DNA of 64,000 nt, taken from Dryomyza anilis (Eukaryota; Arthropoda; Insecta; Diptera; Dryomyzidae). The notes below the pieces were generated by a model that had not been told where the DNA came from, did not search any database, and saw only the letters and a list, made by a program, of their open reading frames with translations. The stretch covers positions 7,654,659 to 7,718,658 of the forward strand of contig OX638135.1 in the NCBI GenBank assembly GCA_951804985.1. Direction: 5' to 3'. Shown in pieces: positions 11,333-22,192 of this stretch (position 1 is the stretch's first letter; each line of letters starts with the position of its first letter). A program made the position numbers and the translations under genes.

Positions 11333-11821
11333 AATAAAATAAGAGTTCGGAAACTCTCATAAATGAATACTCATAATGCCTCACTCATGCATAATCCGCA
11401 TTAGTGAGAAAACACACATTTAATTTTACTACATACGACATGAGTGAGTAAGAGAAAAAAATTAGAAATCATAAATGGATAACAGAGGAGAGTAAAATTT
11501 CACTACTCGTGAGTGCTGTCTTCAACTCATTTATTTTTCTCCTCACGAGGGAGTAGCATTACACATTGCAACAAGTAAGTCGAGTTGCCAGACAAGTTGC
11601 GTTGAAACTTAATATGTTTTATTTTATAAATAAAGTTTTAGATTAATTGGGTGAAAAAGGACATCGTAAAAGCAAAATTAAACCAAATTTTTGTAGAAAT
11701 AGAAATATTTTTCAATATCTAACGAAAAAAACCAATACCAAATGCACTTAAGTTAAAAACATTAACTCAAAAAAACTTTCATTTTATTAATTTAAACAAA
11801 TTTTAATTAAATATTTTAAAA

Positions 11822-13474
11822 TAGGGATGCCCAACGGGCACGACGTCAGCCAGCAAGGTGCTGGGTGAGGGGAACAGCGCTGAAGCGGAAAGGCTGAGAG
11901 GATTGTTAGAGGTTGAGAGAGCACAACGAATAAAGTTCGTGTGAACTGCAAAAACTCTCAGTCGATCACGCTGACACCGTTTCCCAAAACATGCACTGTA
12001 AAATTAAAATATTTGAAGTGAAGTGGAAATATTAATTGTTGTTTGTTAATTTTATAGAGAAAACAAGAATACATGTACTTCGAGGAATGTACAATAGAGA
12101 TAGTTGGTTTTGTTTTGAAAGAAAATATTATAAATTTAATAAACCATATATTAAGAAAATGCACTCATTTTAAAAATACATATTTTTGAACTATATATTT
12201 AGCATATATATATATATATAATGTTGTATGAATTATTATAATTAAAAAAATCTAAACTATTTATCGTAAAAATAAATTTTATTCAGTGTAAACTCACAGT
12301 CATTTGTAGCAAATAACCCAGTAGAAATTATAAAATAGAATTTTTGACTATTTTTTTTTTTAAATCAGAAATAAAATTTTTACAAAATATTTATATATAA
12401 TGTTAATTTATTTATTTTCCGGGGAAGTGCGCCAGCTTATGTTTGTAGTTTTGCGTGATTAAAAAAAAATGGAGATGTTTACATTCACAATTGAAACGTA
12501 CAGTTTAAAAATACTTCTAGTACCGTTAAAAATATGTTTAAGTTGTTTTTTATTAGATACATGTAAATCATGAGTGGTTTAATTAAATGTATAAAAATAA
12601 AGTCAATTTAAGAAATAGTCAACAATTTATATTTCGTACTGGAGTTGCATGCGTAGAATTGAAGTCTACTGCACACAGTGGAACATAGTATTTTAAGTAT
12701 GATTTAAATATTTATATTATTATTTATTATTGTATACTTTATATAAGAACGATTAATGTATGGTATAATAAATATTGTTCATTAAAAATCCTCAATTATT
12801 AATTTGCTTGACACTTTAGCAATAACATTTTTTATCCACTTTTTATGAACGGAATAAGAACATATAACCTTGATATTATCAAAAATTATAAATTTTCACA
12901 AAACATAGTATTTTTAGATAATACTATATACATTTTTTTCCAAAACTTCGAATTATTTTTTTGTCAGGTTTTGTTTTACTTTGTTACACCGTACTCTCAC
13001 CGCACTCTCACTCTCTTCAGTGTTGCACCATTCCTTAAGTAAAATAGGGCAGAAATGTGAAATAAATAATTATTTTAGAATTCAGTTAAGTTTGAAATTT
13101 TAATCACTTTAGACACACATTTTATATCACAAAACATTTTACAAAATAATAACATATAATTAATTTTTGTTTTTGCATGCGAAAATTATATAAATGTTAT
13201 GAGAAAAAAATTATAATTATTTGAAATGATAAAATTTGTATATTTTAATAATTCAAAATAATAAGCAATATAAATGGGTCCGTTTAAACCAATCTCAAAT
13301 AATTAAACTTTTAAATAGACATTTAAATTTCCCGGAATTTCTAAAAATGCAACACTAAAATCCCCCGTTCATTTCTGCGTTGCAATCCCCGCTCACTTCT
13401 GCCCGTAGATACCCCACGCCAAGCACTCGATTGCCCGTGCAGTCAGCCGCGGACAGGCGAGTTGGGCATCCCTA
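11822..13474. mobile_element. Nested hAT-type non-autonomous element, 1653 bp
   Basis: Starts TAGGGATGCCCAAC and ends GTTGGGCATCCCTA, perfect 14-bp inverted ends, flanked by the 8-bp direct repeat TTTTAAAA at 11814-11821 and 13475-13482. The left part is GC-richer (11822-11990), the interior AT-rich. Relatives are the left part at 14572-15003 and the right part at 5585-5773. A short frame conserved between this copy (about 12030-12165) and 14794-15003 could encode ETRI/KTRI-like peptides, but it shows no transposase motif. Confidence 0.93.
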
Positions 13475-13643
13475 TTTTAAAATATTAATACATTTAATTT
13501 TTTTTTTTTTTAATTTAAGTTAAAGTAGTATAGTATATGATAAGCCAAATCTACGCACAGCTCAGCCAACAAACATTAAACAAATTCGCAACGTTTTTTC
13601 AATTAACGCGAAATCAAAATATAAATGTTGCATCTCAATATGG

Positions 13644-14351
13644 GGTTTGGTTTTTAGATTTTTTTAAATGTATTTCAATAACTTTATAATCATACCAAAT
13701 AATTTAAAGTTGTTTGTTTTTAGTCGACCTTAAAATAGAGTAATGCAAAAACTAATTTGTCGGGCTCTAGATCTACCTAAGTGCTGCCATGTCTCGAAGC
13801 ACTTAGAAATCTCGAATAATTCTTAAACTCAATCTGAAAAAAAATGCGATTCATTGCGATTCGATGCATTGGTTCAAGTTTTTTCTGTTTCTTGATTATT
13901 CTTAGTTTAATTCGAACATATCGTCATTTTAGAAGTCACCAACTACATTTTTAAAATTTTAATAAAAGATTTACAAAAATACTTTTGAATTTGACGGTTT
14001 GGTTTTTAGATTTTTTTTAAATGTATTTCAATAACTTTATAATCATACCAAATAATTTAAAGTTGTTTGTTTTCAGTCGACCTTAAAATAGAGTAATGCA
14101 AAAACTAATTTGTCGGGCTCTAGATCTACCTAAGTGCTGCCATGTCTCGAAGCACTTAGAAATCTCGAATAATTCTTAAACTCAATCTGAAAAAAAAAAA
14201 TGCGATTCATTGCGGTTCGATGCATTGGTTCAAGTTTTTTCTGTTTCTTGATTATTCTTAGTTTAATTCGAACATATCGTCATTTTAGAAGTCACCAACT
14301 ACATTTTAAAAATTTTAATAAAAGATTTACAAAAATACTTTTGAATTCGAC
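13644..14351. repeat. Tandem duplication of a 352-bp block
   Basis: GGTTTGGTTTTTAGATTTTT begins at 13644 and again at 13996. The two copies agree almost fully, including GTCGGGCTCTAGATCTACC and TAAGTGCTGCCATGTCTCG; differences are a few bases and A-run lengths. A 13-bp inverted motif, AAGTGCTGC...GAAGCACTT, lies in each copy. Function unknown; it sits inside the outer hAT-type element. Confidence 0.92.
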
Positions 14352-14571
14352 GGTTTCTGGCATACATTAATGAGAACATGGTATTTAAATGGTTTTAATT
14401 TTTATAGTATTAACAAAAATACATTTAAAAAAAAGTTTTTGTAAAAATTGTATTGACGAGTCTTACCACCTCGACGATATGCATATTCTACAAAATGCTT
14501 TTCTTATTTTATTTAAATACCAAGTTACAGATTCAAACGAATAGAAAACATAACGAAATACACTAAATTAG

Positions 14572-15003
14572 GGATGCCCAACTCAGCCTGTACGGGCATT
14601 GTGCCCGCAAGGTGCTTGGTGGGGGGAACAGCGGTGAGCGGGAAGGGTGAGAGGATTGTTAGAGTTTGAGCGAGCACAACGAATATAAATAAGTTCATGT
14701 GAACTGCAAAAACTCTCAGACGATCACGCTGCCACCGTTTCCCAAAAAATGCACTGAAAAATTAAAATGTTTGAAGTAGATTGGAAATATTAATTGTTGT
14801 TTGTTAATTTTATCGAGAAAACAAGAATACGTGTACTTCGAGGGATGTACAATAGAGATAGTTGGCTTTGTCTAGAAAGGCAGTATTACAAATTTAATAA
14901 ACCATATATTAACCAAATGCACTCATTTAAAAAATACATATTTTTGAACTATTTATTTATCATATATTTCTATATATTTATCATACAACATAATATAATA
15001 TAA
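14572..15003. mobile_element. Truncated second copy of the TAGGGATGCCCAAC hAT family
   Basis: Begins TAGGGATGCCCAAC and follows the left third of the element at 11822 (GAACTGCAAAAACTCTCAG, AATATTAATTGTTGTTTGTT, CAATAGAGATAGTTGG). It stops where a SINE begins at about 15004; no matching right end was found downstream to 15700. The nearest candidate, AGTTGGCATCACTT at 15588-15601, is only loosely similar. Confidence 0.82.
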
Positions 15004-15302
15004 TAGTTTGGCACTACAGTCCTATAAGAACTTAGGCCGAGCTCTCTCACCATTTTGAGCTGTGCGTGTTATATTTGTACTCAAAGTGGTGGGACCTACA
15101 GTTTATTGCCGAATCCGAACGGGAGTGAGAGCTTTTCATAGGCAATGTTTTACTCTCGTAGGTTTGCCATTTACTGCCGAGAGGTAGCGCGGTATAGAAA
15201 AATGTTTCTATGAAAAGATGTTGTTAGCCCCAGTCCAGTCTTGAACCGGGGATCTTTCGGCTCGCAGTTCAACGCACTAACCACTGAGCTACCGCGGCTA
15301 AC
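15004..15302 (-). mobile_element. tRNA-derived SINE (family B, copy 1)
   Basis: On the minus strand a tRNA-like head starts near 15302: TAGCCGCGGTAGCTCAGTGG gives box A (TAGCTCAGTGGTTAGTGCG) and CCCCGGTTCAAGACTGG gives box B. A 200-bp body follows, containing AAAAGCTCTCACTC and GAGAGAGCTCGGCC, and the tail is AT-rich with TAT units. It is homologous to the insert at 21460-21753. No clear target duplication was found here. Confidence 0.85.
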
Positions 15303-15701
15303 ATTACCAAATCCTAAAATGGATTAGGCCCGAATCCTTCTTTATACAATCGAACCGTTAGCAACTTCGGTCCAAAAACCTACAATCACCTCTGTGTTGC
15401 TATTCAACCTTTTTATACAATATAAAAAGTATAATTTCAATTAAATTTAATAAAAAAAAACTCTAAATTATAAAAACACTCTGTGTCGAAACTAAAAACC
15501 CACCAAAAAAAACCACTGTCCACCGTACAACTTTTTTCGCGTTTTATTTTTTAAAACTCACCAGATTTAGCGGGAAACCCACCAAGTTGGCATCACTTGT
15601 GAGTAGCAAAATCTCTACTCATAAAAGCGACTCTCTTATGAGTTGTGAGTTTACCGTATATTTCCTGGCTACTCACTCATGAGTTGAATATTTTGCACAA
15701 C

Positions 15702-16723
15702 CAGTGTTGCCATATGAGCAGATAAACCTTTTTTTTTACAGTTTTTTGAGAAGGTATACATTTACCCAGTTTTTCCATACAAAAATCAATTTTTTATTTA
15801 TTTTATCCAGTTTTTTAAGTTTTTATGTTTTTTAAATTTTTATGATGAAAACATTACTTACTATTTTAATGAATCAAATATACAAAAAATGATTTTGTCT
15901 TATCATGTCTTACCATTACTAAAAAAACATTTTTGCTGTTTTATCGATTTCTGTAGCAACAGCAAATGTAGATAATTCGCTGGTGCTGATTTTGACAGGA
16001 TTCTCAGTTTTTCTATTACACTGAACCACAATTTGTAAATGTTACTTTTTGACAAAATTCTGTAAATTTTTTATGTGGTTTGTGAAATCTACAATATATA
16101 TTGATTTTCGTGAGATTAGAATATTTAACGATGCAGTTTTCGTTTTAACTGTACAAGAAGGAAGTCATAAAATTAATTTCGTTAAAATTAAAATAATTTA
16201 TTATTCAATTGAAGAAATTTGTTGATAAACCAATTTATTTTAAAATTCTTTGTATTTTTGTTCAAAGTTAAATTTTTATCGAAAATTACAAATTGTTGGA
16301 AAAAAAATAATTTGTGATAATGTCTCCCACCGAAGCGGTCATAATCCAAAATTTTACTACGAAAAGTGACATAATTCAATATGGTGTAATATATAGTAAT
16401 ATGGAATTTAGGATTATCACCGCTTCGGAGTGGACATTATGAGATTATGTGCCTTAGAGTAGGGTAAGGTAGGGCCGCGAATTTTTAAAAATTTTAATGG
16501 ATAATGGGCATATTTTAAAAAAGAACCGATATAAAAAATGTGAGTAATTTTGATAGTCTGTTTGGAATATGCTTTATAAAACCATAAATCATTTCCATAT
16601 TTATCATTAGATCCGAAATGTTAAAAAAAATCGTATTTTTTTAGGTCAAGTTTTTTCTCTCAAAAAAAAGTTTTTTTTATTCTGAAAATGACAGGTTTTT
16701 CAAAAAAATATCTGGCAACACTG
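15702..16723. mobile_element. Nested hAT-type element, 1022 bp
   Basis: Ends CAGTGTTGCCATAT (15702) and ATCTGGCAACACTG (16723) are inverted with two mismatches in 14. The 8-bp direct repeat TGCACAAC flanks it at 15694-15701 and 16724-16731. CAGTG starts plus an 8-bp duplication identify the hAT superfamily. The interior is AT-rich without a transposase frame and holds a small hairpin at 16332-16429. Confidence 0.93.
16332..16429. repeat. Hairpin around CCGAAGCGGT
   Basis: CCGAAGCGGTCATAATCC at 16332 and GGATTATCACCGCTTCGG at 16412 pair at 17 of 18 positions across a 62-bp spacer. It lies inside the nested hAT-type element. Function unknown. Confidence 0.75.
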
Positions 16724-16912
16724 TGCACAACTCATGAGTATGAGTGACGATTTCCGAACTCTGAATAAAATAATTGTGAAATGCAATCAAATTTTTAGAC
16801 ATTTTCGCGTTAGCTTCGATAAAAATCGTTATTTTATTTGTTTGGCCAAATATAATATGTAATATGCACTTTTAAAAATCGCACTGGTTGACACTGGATG
16901 TTATTCACACTG

Positions 16913-17227
16913 CCCTACAGGGAAACGAAACGGTACTAGACTATGCACCTGACTGATTTCTCGAAGATAATTAACATTTAACTTTAACACGGCGTTGTTC
17001 TAGGAAGGGGTGAATTAACACTTCATTCAGACCTTTAGACATATCATAGAACTGGTCATCAAGATCCAGTCCTCAATCGGTACCAATGGTACCGGTCACA
17101 GAACATGTATAATGATTCCGAACAGTCTCCATCCTGCATACCTTTGGACTAGAACAGTGACAAGTCCTTATTTCACCAAACACGTGATAGGTAATTTTAG
17201 AGCAATTGGAACCGTTTTCCCGCAGGG
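16913..17227. mobile_element. Small inverted-repeat element (CCCTRC ends), about 315 bp
   Basis: Left end CCCTACAGGGAAACG, right end CGGTTTTCCC-type sequence closing with CCCGCAGGG, so the inverted ends match imperfectly over about 15-20 bp. Its outermost CCCT(A/G)C resembles the insert at 26509-27274. No target duplication is evident. It directly precedes a DINE. Confidence 0.55.
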
Positions 17228-17240
17228 AAGTCTAAATTTG

Positions 17241-17990
17241 TATACCCTACACTAAGAGTGAAAGGGTATATTCAGTTTGGTACGCCGTTTGTAACACCCA
17301 GAAGGAAGCATCTCCGGTATGGAAAAGTATATATATTCTTGATCAGCATGACCTCCTGAGTCGATTTAGCGATGTCCGTCTGTCCGTCTGTCTGTCCGTC
17401 TGTCTGTCTGTCTGTCCGTCCGTCTGTCTGTCCGTTTGTCTGTCTGTTGAAATCCCTACTACTTTTAAAATTGAAGAGCTAGATAAATGAAACTTATAAC
17501 TTTGATTACTAATATACCTACGCTGTATGTGCGAAAAAATTGGCGAGATCGGTTCATTGTGACCTATGATCCGACCACTTATGTTCAAATACCTCATATA
17601 AAATGTACATATAAAGATCAATTTTTATGTATACGTGCTTAGGTAAACTTTTTTGGTCAAATATATATTGACATCATGCTCAAGTACGTGATAATAATGT
17701 TTTCCGTCGAAAAGACCTGTGGTTCATTAAAAAAAAAATCGAAATTCGGTACACCTACTCATTTGTAAATATGGGTATCAAATGAATGGAAATTCTTCAG
17801 CGATTGAATGTTTGTAGTTATTTTCAGGATTCGTATACCCTGGTGACCTATATATCACTTTGAATGGTAACCACACATATGTGTAGGGTATTTATAGTCG
17901 GCTTAGACCGACTATAATTTTGATAATCCTAACTATCATAATTACACCTACTTTAAAATTTCCCATGTGATCTAACCTTCCCAACTGGTT
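17241..17990 (+). mobile_element. DINE-1/INE-1-like Helitron-derived element, full-length copy
   Basis: Starts TATACCCTACACTAAGAGTG with a hairpin closed by AGGGTATA. It continues through GTAACACCCAGAAGGAAGCA, AAGTATATATATTCTTGATC, CGAGT/TGAGTCGATTTAGC and a (GTCTGTCC)n-type run (17371-17447). It ends with a GTCGGCTTAGACCGAC stem and a 3' block finishing in CCTTCCCAACTGG. Drosophila INE-1 (DNAREP1) has the same order of blocks. Such elements encode no protein and rely on Helitron/Helentron machinery elsewhere. Confidence 0.9.
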
Positions 17991-18300
17991 AATTTTAAAC
18001 GTTCATAACTCAAAATCATTAAAAGTTTTTAAGATGAAATTTATTTTAAACCAAATCTTATTGCCAAATGTTTCTAAACCTAGATAAAATATCCAACATT
18101 ACCTGAGCGCAATATCTTTAAAACTGACGGAGATATTAGAACTCAAAGTGAAAAAAAAAAACAATTCGCAAATTATTCATTTTTTAACATTTTCAGAGGT
18201 TAAAAATTTCAAACCAAAAAAATATATATTTTTGATTATCTAATGTTATCAATCATGCAAAATAGTACTAAAAAAAACTTATTACAACAACAAACAAATG
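17991..18300. other. AT-rich spacer
   Basis: No feature recognised; only poly-A/T runs between the DINE and the copia 3' region. Confidence 0.5.
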
Positions 18301-19179
18301 TTGATTTTAATTTTTGGAATAATATCCCATTGGAATAATATCCAATGAATTCAAAATGAATTGTGCACAATTTAAACGTTTTTATTAAAGTAATAAAAAT
18401 GAAAATTTTCTAAAGTCCGAAAAACATATACACATATTTTAAAACTAAATTTCGAAAAACAACAAGTAAAGTAGTTATGGACACAGTACATTTTTTGATT
18501 TATTTAACACTCCCATCAAATAAAACTACTATAATAATAAACATTTTCGAAATTTACATAATTTTACAAAATAAAGTATTAGTAAAAATATCAGCTTTCA
18601 TGTACATGTTGGACAATAATTTTGATTATAACTTTCTGTTTTAGATCCTTTATGAAATGATATTTGCGTGTTTTGTTCGACGGCTAAATTTGTCGTTCTG
18701 CACAAGTTTAACGCAGCTTTGATTGTTTTCATAAATAATGTTGATTTTAATTTTTGGAATAATATCCCATTGGAATAATATCCAATGAATTCAAAATGAA
18801 TTGTGCACAATTTAAACGTTTTTATTAAAGTAATAAAAATGAAAATTTTCTAAAGTCCGAAAAACATATACACATATTTTAAAACTAAATTTCGAAAAAC
18901 AACAAGTAAAGTAGTTATGGACACAGTACATTTTTTGATTTATTTAACACTCCCATCAAATAAAACTACTATAATAATAAACATTTTCGAAATTTACATA
19001 ATTTTACAAAATAAAGTATTAGTAAAAATATCAGCTTTCATGTACATGTTGGACAATAATTTTGATTATAACTTTCTGTTTTAGATCCTTTATGAAATGA
19101 TATTTGCGTGTTTTGTTCGACGGCTAAATTTGTCGTTCTGCACAAGTTTAACGCAGCTTTGATTGTTTTCATAAATAAT
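18301..19179 (-). mobile_element. Copia 3' region: pol end plus 3' LTR, tandemly duplicated (2 x 440 bp)
   Basis: 18301-18740 and 18741-19179 are near-identical direct copies. On the minus strand each starts with the last part of copia RNase H (YENNQSCVKL, then SRRTKHANI, broken by a stop). It then runs into a purine tract TTGATGGGAG followed by TGTTAAATAAATC, a plausible LTR start at 18509 and 18949. The LTR portion (AAATCAAAAAATGTACTGTG to TTGAATTCATTGGATATTAT) also occurs at 31236-31361. The duplicated pol-LTR segment is unusual and suggests unequal exchange or replication slippage. Confidence 0.8.
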
Positions 19180-19838
19180 AAGGTTATTCACGAAACGGAG
19201 CAGTTGCGATGTAGAGTAGCAGTTTTGTCAAGTAGCAGTTGTACAACAAAAAAATACATTGGTGACAAAAAAAAAATATCTGCTAATCTACTTCGCTAAA
19301 AGCCTAAGTTTACTTCGTGGTACTTTTGTAGTTTTTTAGTGATGCTGAATTTATGACTTTTGGCTACTTGATATTACAGACAGTGGTCGATTATTGAATT
19401 GAAATTCACCAAAATGCATTATATTTAAATGAAAATATATATTTTTAATGAATGTGTACATATGCATGTGAATAAAAGAGAAATGATGGCAGAATGTCCA
19501 CTGTTTTATCAATAAATATTAACGAGTTCATATATAAGGTAAGGGTTATTTCTTAAATCGACATTACTAATCTAATTTGTTACTTTGTTTTAATTATAAT
19601 AAATTGATATGAGATAAACTAAACTAAAAATAAGTAACAAAAGGCATACTTATATATTGTATATAGCCAATAAGCAATAAATCTATAATTTTAATGAAAC
19701 AAAAACATCTGTTTTTGGTATATCAAACTGAAAACTACCATACTACACAAATATGAAATAAGTGTGTTCACGAAATATGATACAATTCCACAATACTGCT
19801 AATGTACATCGGCAACTGCTCCGTTTCGTGAATACCTT
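19180..19838. mobile_element. Inverted-repeat element inserted in copia RNase H, about 659 bp
   Basis: Ends AAGGTTATTCACGAAACGGA (19180) and the reverse complement of AAGGTATTCACGAAACGGAG (19838) are inverted over roughly 40 bp with a few differences. The flanks are AAATAAT and TAATAAT, compatible with a short AT-rich target duplication. Removing it places the RNase H residues ending NIGNEIIK directly before YENNQSC, so the copia reading is continuous across the insertion. This gives strong evidence for the boundaries. No transposase frame seen. Confidence 0.85.
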
Positions 19839-20195
19839 TAATAATTTCATTGCCAATGTTAATATCAAAGTAAGCAAACAGTTTGCGTAACCACAATGCT
19901 TCTTGAGATACGTCTACCATTGCTACATACTCTGCTTCAGTTGACGTAAGGGATAAGAGACACACAGTCTTGTTTGCGGCAACACCAGCTGATACAAGCA
20001 CTATTGTGTTTAAACACAAACCCACTGTTTGACTTCCGATCTTCCCTGTTTTGCGTGCAATCTGCGTAGCCAATCAAATTTTGATCTATGTTCATTCCTA
20101 GAGTCAGCTTTAAATCTTTGGTACCCTTTAGATACTCTATCAGACGATTCAGCTCCACACAGTCCATTTCAGAAGGGTTTAAGACTGAAAATAGA
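19839..20195 (-). pseudogene. Copia-type RNase H fragment of pol
   Basis: Two overlapping minus-strand frames carry the copia RT/RNase H junction. In order: LIEYLKGTKDLKLTLG, IGYAD, DRKSNSGFVFK, ISWCCRKQ, SLTSTEAEYVAM and EALWLRKLFAYFDINIG. One frameshift lies within it, around ISWCCRKQDCVSL. Family knowledge: this domain removes RNA from the RNA-DNA hybrid during reverse transcription. Neighbouring insertions at both sides and the frameshift make it a dead copy. Confidence 0.9.
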
Positions 20196-20201
20196 TACTA
20201 C

Positions 20202-20767
20202 ACTAAGAAAAAAGTGACGTAATAAAATTAAATAAAATCTATTTAAATTTAATATAAATATATTACGCGCGTATTTAATTTCAATTTAAATAAAAAGTAT
20301 TTAATTTTATTTCGTATGCAATTAAATTCATTATTTCAAAAAAAAAAATATTATAGAATTATTTTTAACATTATTAAAGTTTGTTTTTTGAAAGTAACCA
20401 CGACAAAATTATGTAATACGTGGGCATGTGTCCAACCTATAGAACCATCGTGAGTGATATAAAATTTCGAAAAAAGTAAAAAATAATATTTTAATCTTTT
20501 CCTAACCTTCATTACATGAAATAAATACCAATTGACAAATTTATGATCTTGTGATTAAATTAAAAATTTATTATCTTAATAAAAAGTAATAAAAAATATT
20601 TACATCAAATTTTATTACCTAAGTAATAAATTTAAATAAAAAGTATTTACTTCAATTTTAAATAAAAAGTATTTAATATAAATAAAAAAGACAACGGGTG
20701 AAAAAGTGTCGAAAAGTATTTAAATTTATTACTTTTTTATTTAATTTTATTACTTTTTTCCCTCTGG
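20202..20767. mobile_element. Inverted-repeat element inserted in copia RT, 566 bp
   Basis: The left end ACTAAGAAAAAAGT and right end ACTTTTTTCCCTCTGG are loosely inverted; inner arms AATAAAATTAAATAAA and TTTATTTAATTTTATT match well. TACTAC flanks it at 20196-20201 and 20768-20773. The copia pol reading resumes on the other side, so this is a nested insertion. The interior is a run of AATAAATTTAAATAAAAAGT-like text. Confidence 0.78.
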
Positions 20768-20773
20768 TACTAC

Positions 20774-20965
20774 TGCTATATCTGGTCAAGTATTGATACA
20801 AAGTGTTATTTTGCAAAAGATTTAAATCAAGTTTATTTTTCGACACTTTGGAATCCTCCAGACCTGCTTTCCGTACTATATCTTGTATAAAATTTTCTTG
20901 ACATAGCGTAAAATAATTGTTTTCTTCCCTTTCAATTTTGATTCTAAGATACAGATTTACACGAA
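20774..20965 (-). pseudogene. Copia-type reverse transcriptase fragment
   Basis: The minus strand reads NLYLRIKIEREENNYFTL, then CQENFIQDIVRKAGLEDSK, which matches the copia RT segment usually read as LGI..ER...G.F.L.Q..YI..ILRKAGL.DAK. It ends at the insertion at 20767. The catalytic part of RT upstream of this is not found nearby. Confidence 0.85.
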
Positions 20966-21079
20966 GTGAAAAAAATTATAAAATCGAGAAGGAATCAAGA
21001 AGTATACGGAGTGATATACAGCTAAACCGAAAAATTCTTAATTAAAAAAAAAGGATTCACTTAGTTGTCAAAATGTAGC

Positions 21080-21185
21080 CAAGCAGAATTATTCTTGAAT
21101 TCGGTTATTAATTTCTTAGGTATCCAAAAATTAAATAAGTAGAATTATTCTTGAATTCAGTTATTAATATCTTAGGTATCAAAAA
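21080..21185. repeat. Two tandem copies of about 57 bp
   Basis: GAATTATTCTTGAATTC and TTATTAATTTCTTAGGTATC / TTATTAATATCTTAGGTATC occur twice in tandem. No function recognised. The rest of 20966-21373 is AT-rich without other features. Confidence 0.75.
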
Positions 21186-21373
21186 TGTTGTTGCTGTTTT
21201 CTTCTCAAAATTTAATGAACACGTGTTCGTATACTTAGTTGTTGTTTTTCGATCTTGTTTTGTTGCTATTATGCTTTGTTTTGCGTTGTCCGTCTGTCGG
21301 CGCTATCTGTTTGTTCGTGTGTCAGTCGATATGTTTAAAGTAACTAAAAGCAATTATTTCGAAGCTAACATAA

Positions 21374-22192
21374 AACCAGTTGGGAAGGTTAGATCACATG
21401 GGAAATTTTAAAGTAGGTGTTATTATCATAGTTAGGATTATCAAAATTATAGTCGGTCTAATAATAATAATAATAGTCGATAGGCCGAGCTCTCTCACCA
21501 TTTTGAGCTGTGCGTGTTATATTTGTACTCAAAGTGGTGGGACCTACAGTTTATTGCCGAATCCGAACGGCGGGTGAGAGCTTTTCATAGGCAATGTTTT
21601 ACATTCGTAGGTTTGCCATTTACTGACGAGAGGTAGCGCGGTATAGAAAAATGTTTCTATGAAAAGATGTTGTTAGCCCAAGTCCAGGCTTGAACCGGGG
21701 ACCTTTCGGCTCGCAGTCCAACGCACTAACCACTGAGCTACCGCGGCTACGGCTCGGTCCTAGCCGACTATAAATACCCTACACATATGTGTGGTAACCA
21801 TTCAAAGTGGTATATAGGTCACGAGGGTATACGAATCCTGAAAATAATTACAAACTTTCCATCCATGAAGAATTTTCTTTCATTTGATACCCATATTTAC
21901 AAATGCGTAGATGAACCGAATTTCGATTTTTTTTTGGGAACCACAAGTCGTTTCGTGGGAAAACATTATTTTCATGTATTTGAGCATAATGTCAATATAT
22001 CTTTGACCAAAAAAAGTTTACCTAAGCACGTATACAGTAAAATTGATTTGTAGATGTAAATTTTATATGAGGTATTTAAACATAAGTGGTCGGTTCTCAT
22101 ATATACTTTTCCATACCGGAGATGCTTTATTCAGGGTGTTACAAACGGCGTATCAAACTGAATATACCCTTTCACTCTTAGTGTAGGGTATA
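21374..22192 (-). mobile_element. DINE-1-like element interrupted by a SINE
   Basis: Reverse-orientation copy of the DINE at 17241-17990, from AACCAGTTGGGAAGGTTAGA to the terminal AGGGTATA. A family B SINE sits in the TAGTCGGTCT / AGCCGACTATAA stem. The GTCCGTCTGTC segment is deleted (after AAGTGGTCGGTTCTC the text jumps to ATATATACTTTTCC). Confidence 0.9.
21453..21760 (-). mobile_element. tRNA-derived SINE (family B, copy 2) inside a DINE
   Basis: Same family as 15004-15302: head GCCGCGGTAGCTCAGTGGTT and box B GGTTCAAGCCTGG on the minus strand, tail of AAT/ATT units at 21460-21474. The direct repeat TCGGTCT / TCGGTCC (21453-21459 and 21754-21760) flanks it, and the DINE stem is continuous when the insert is removed. 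Confidence 0.88.

Larger units (their letters stand above)
11341..16763. mobile_element. Outer hAT-type element, 5.4 kb, carrying nested insertions
   Basis: The ends are AAGAGTTCGGAAA at 11341 and TTTCCGAACTCTG at 16763, inverted copies apart from the terminal base. The 8-bp direct repeat AATAAAAT flanks them at 11333-11340 and 16764-16771; an 8-bp duplication is the hAT signature. Subterminal TGAGTGAGT/ACTCACTC words occur near both ends (11370-11460, 15600-15690, 16731-16750). Two other hAT-type elements with their own 8-bp duplications lie inside, plus a truncated relative and a SINE. After subtracting the two nested elements about 2.7 kb remain, with no transposase frame seen, so it is probably non-autonomous. 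Confidence 0.82.

Noticed and set aside
15235..15302. A functional tRNA gene on the minus strand (also at 21690-21750)
   Set aside because: Only a tRNA-like SINE head; the same head is attached to the same SINE body in both places.
17343..17621. Frame with Thr-Asp-Arg-Gln repeats
   Set aside because: It is the GTCTGTCC run of a DINE read backwards, not a protein.
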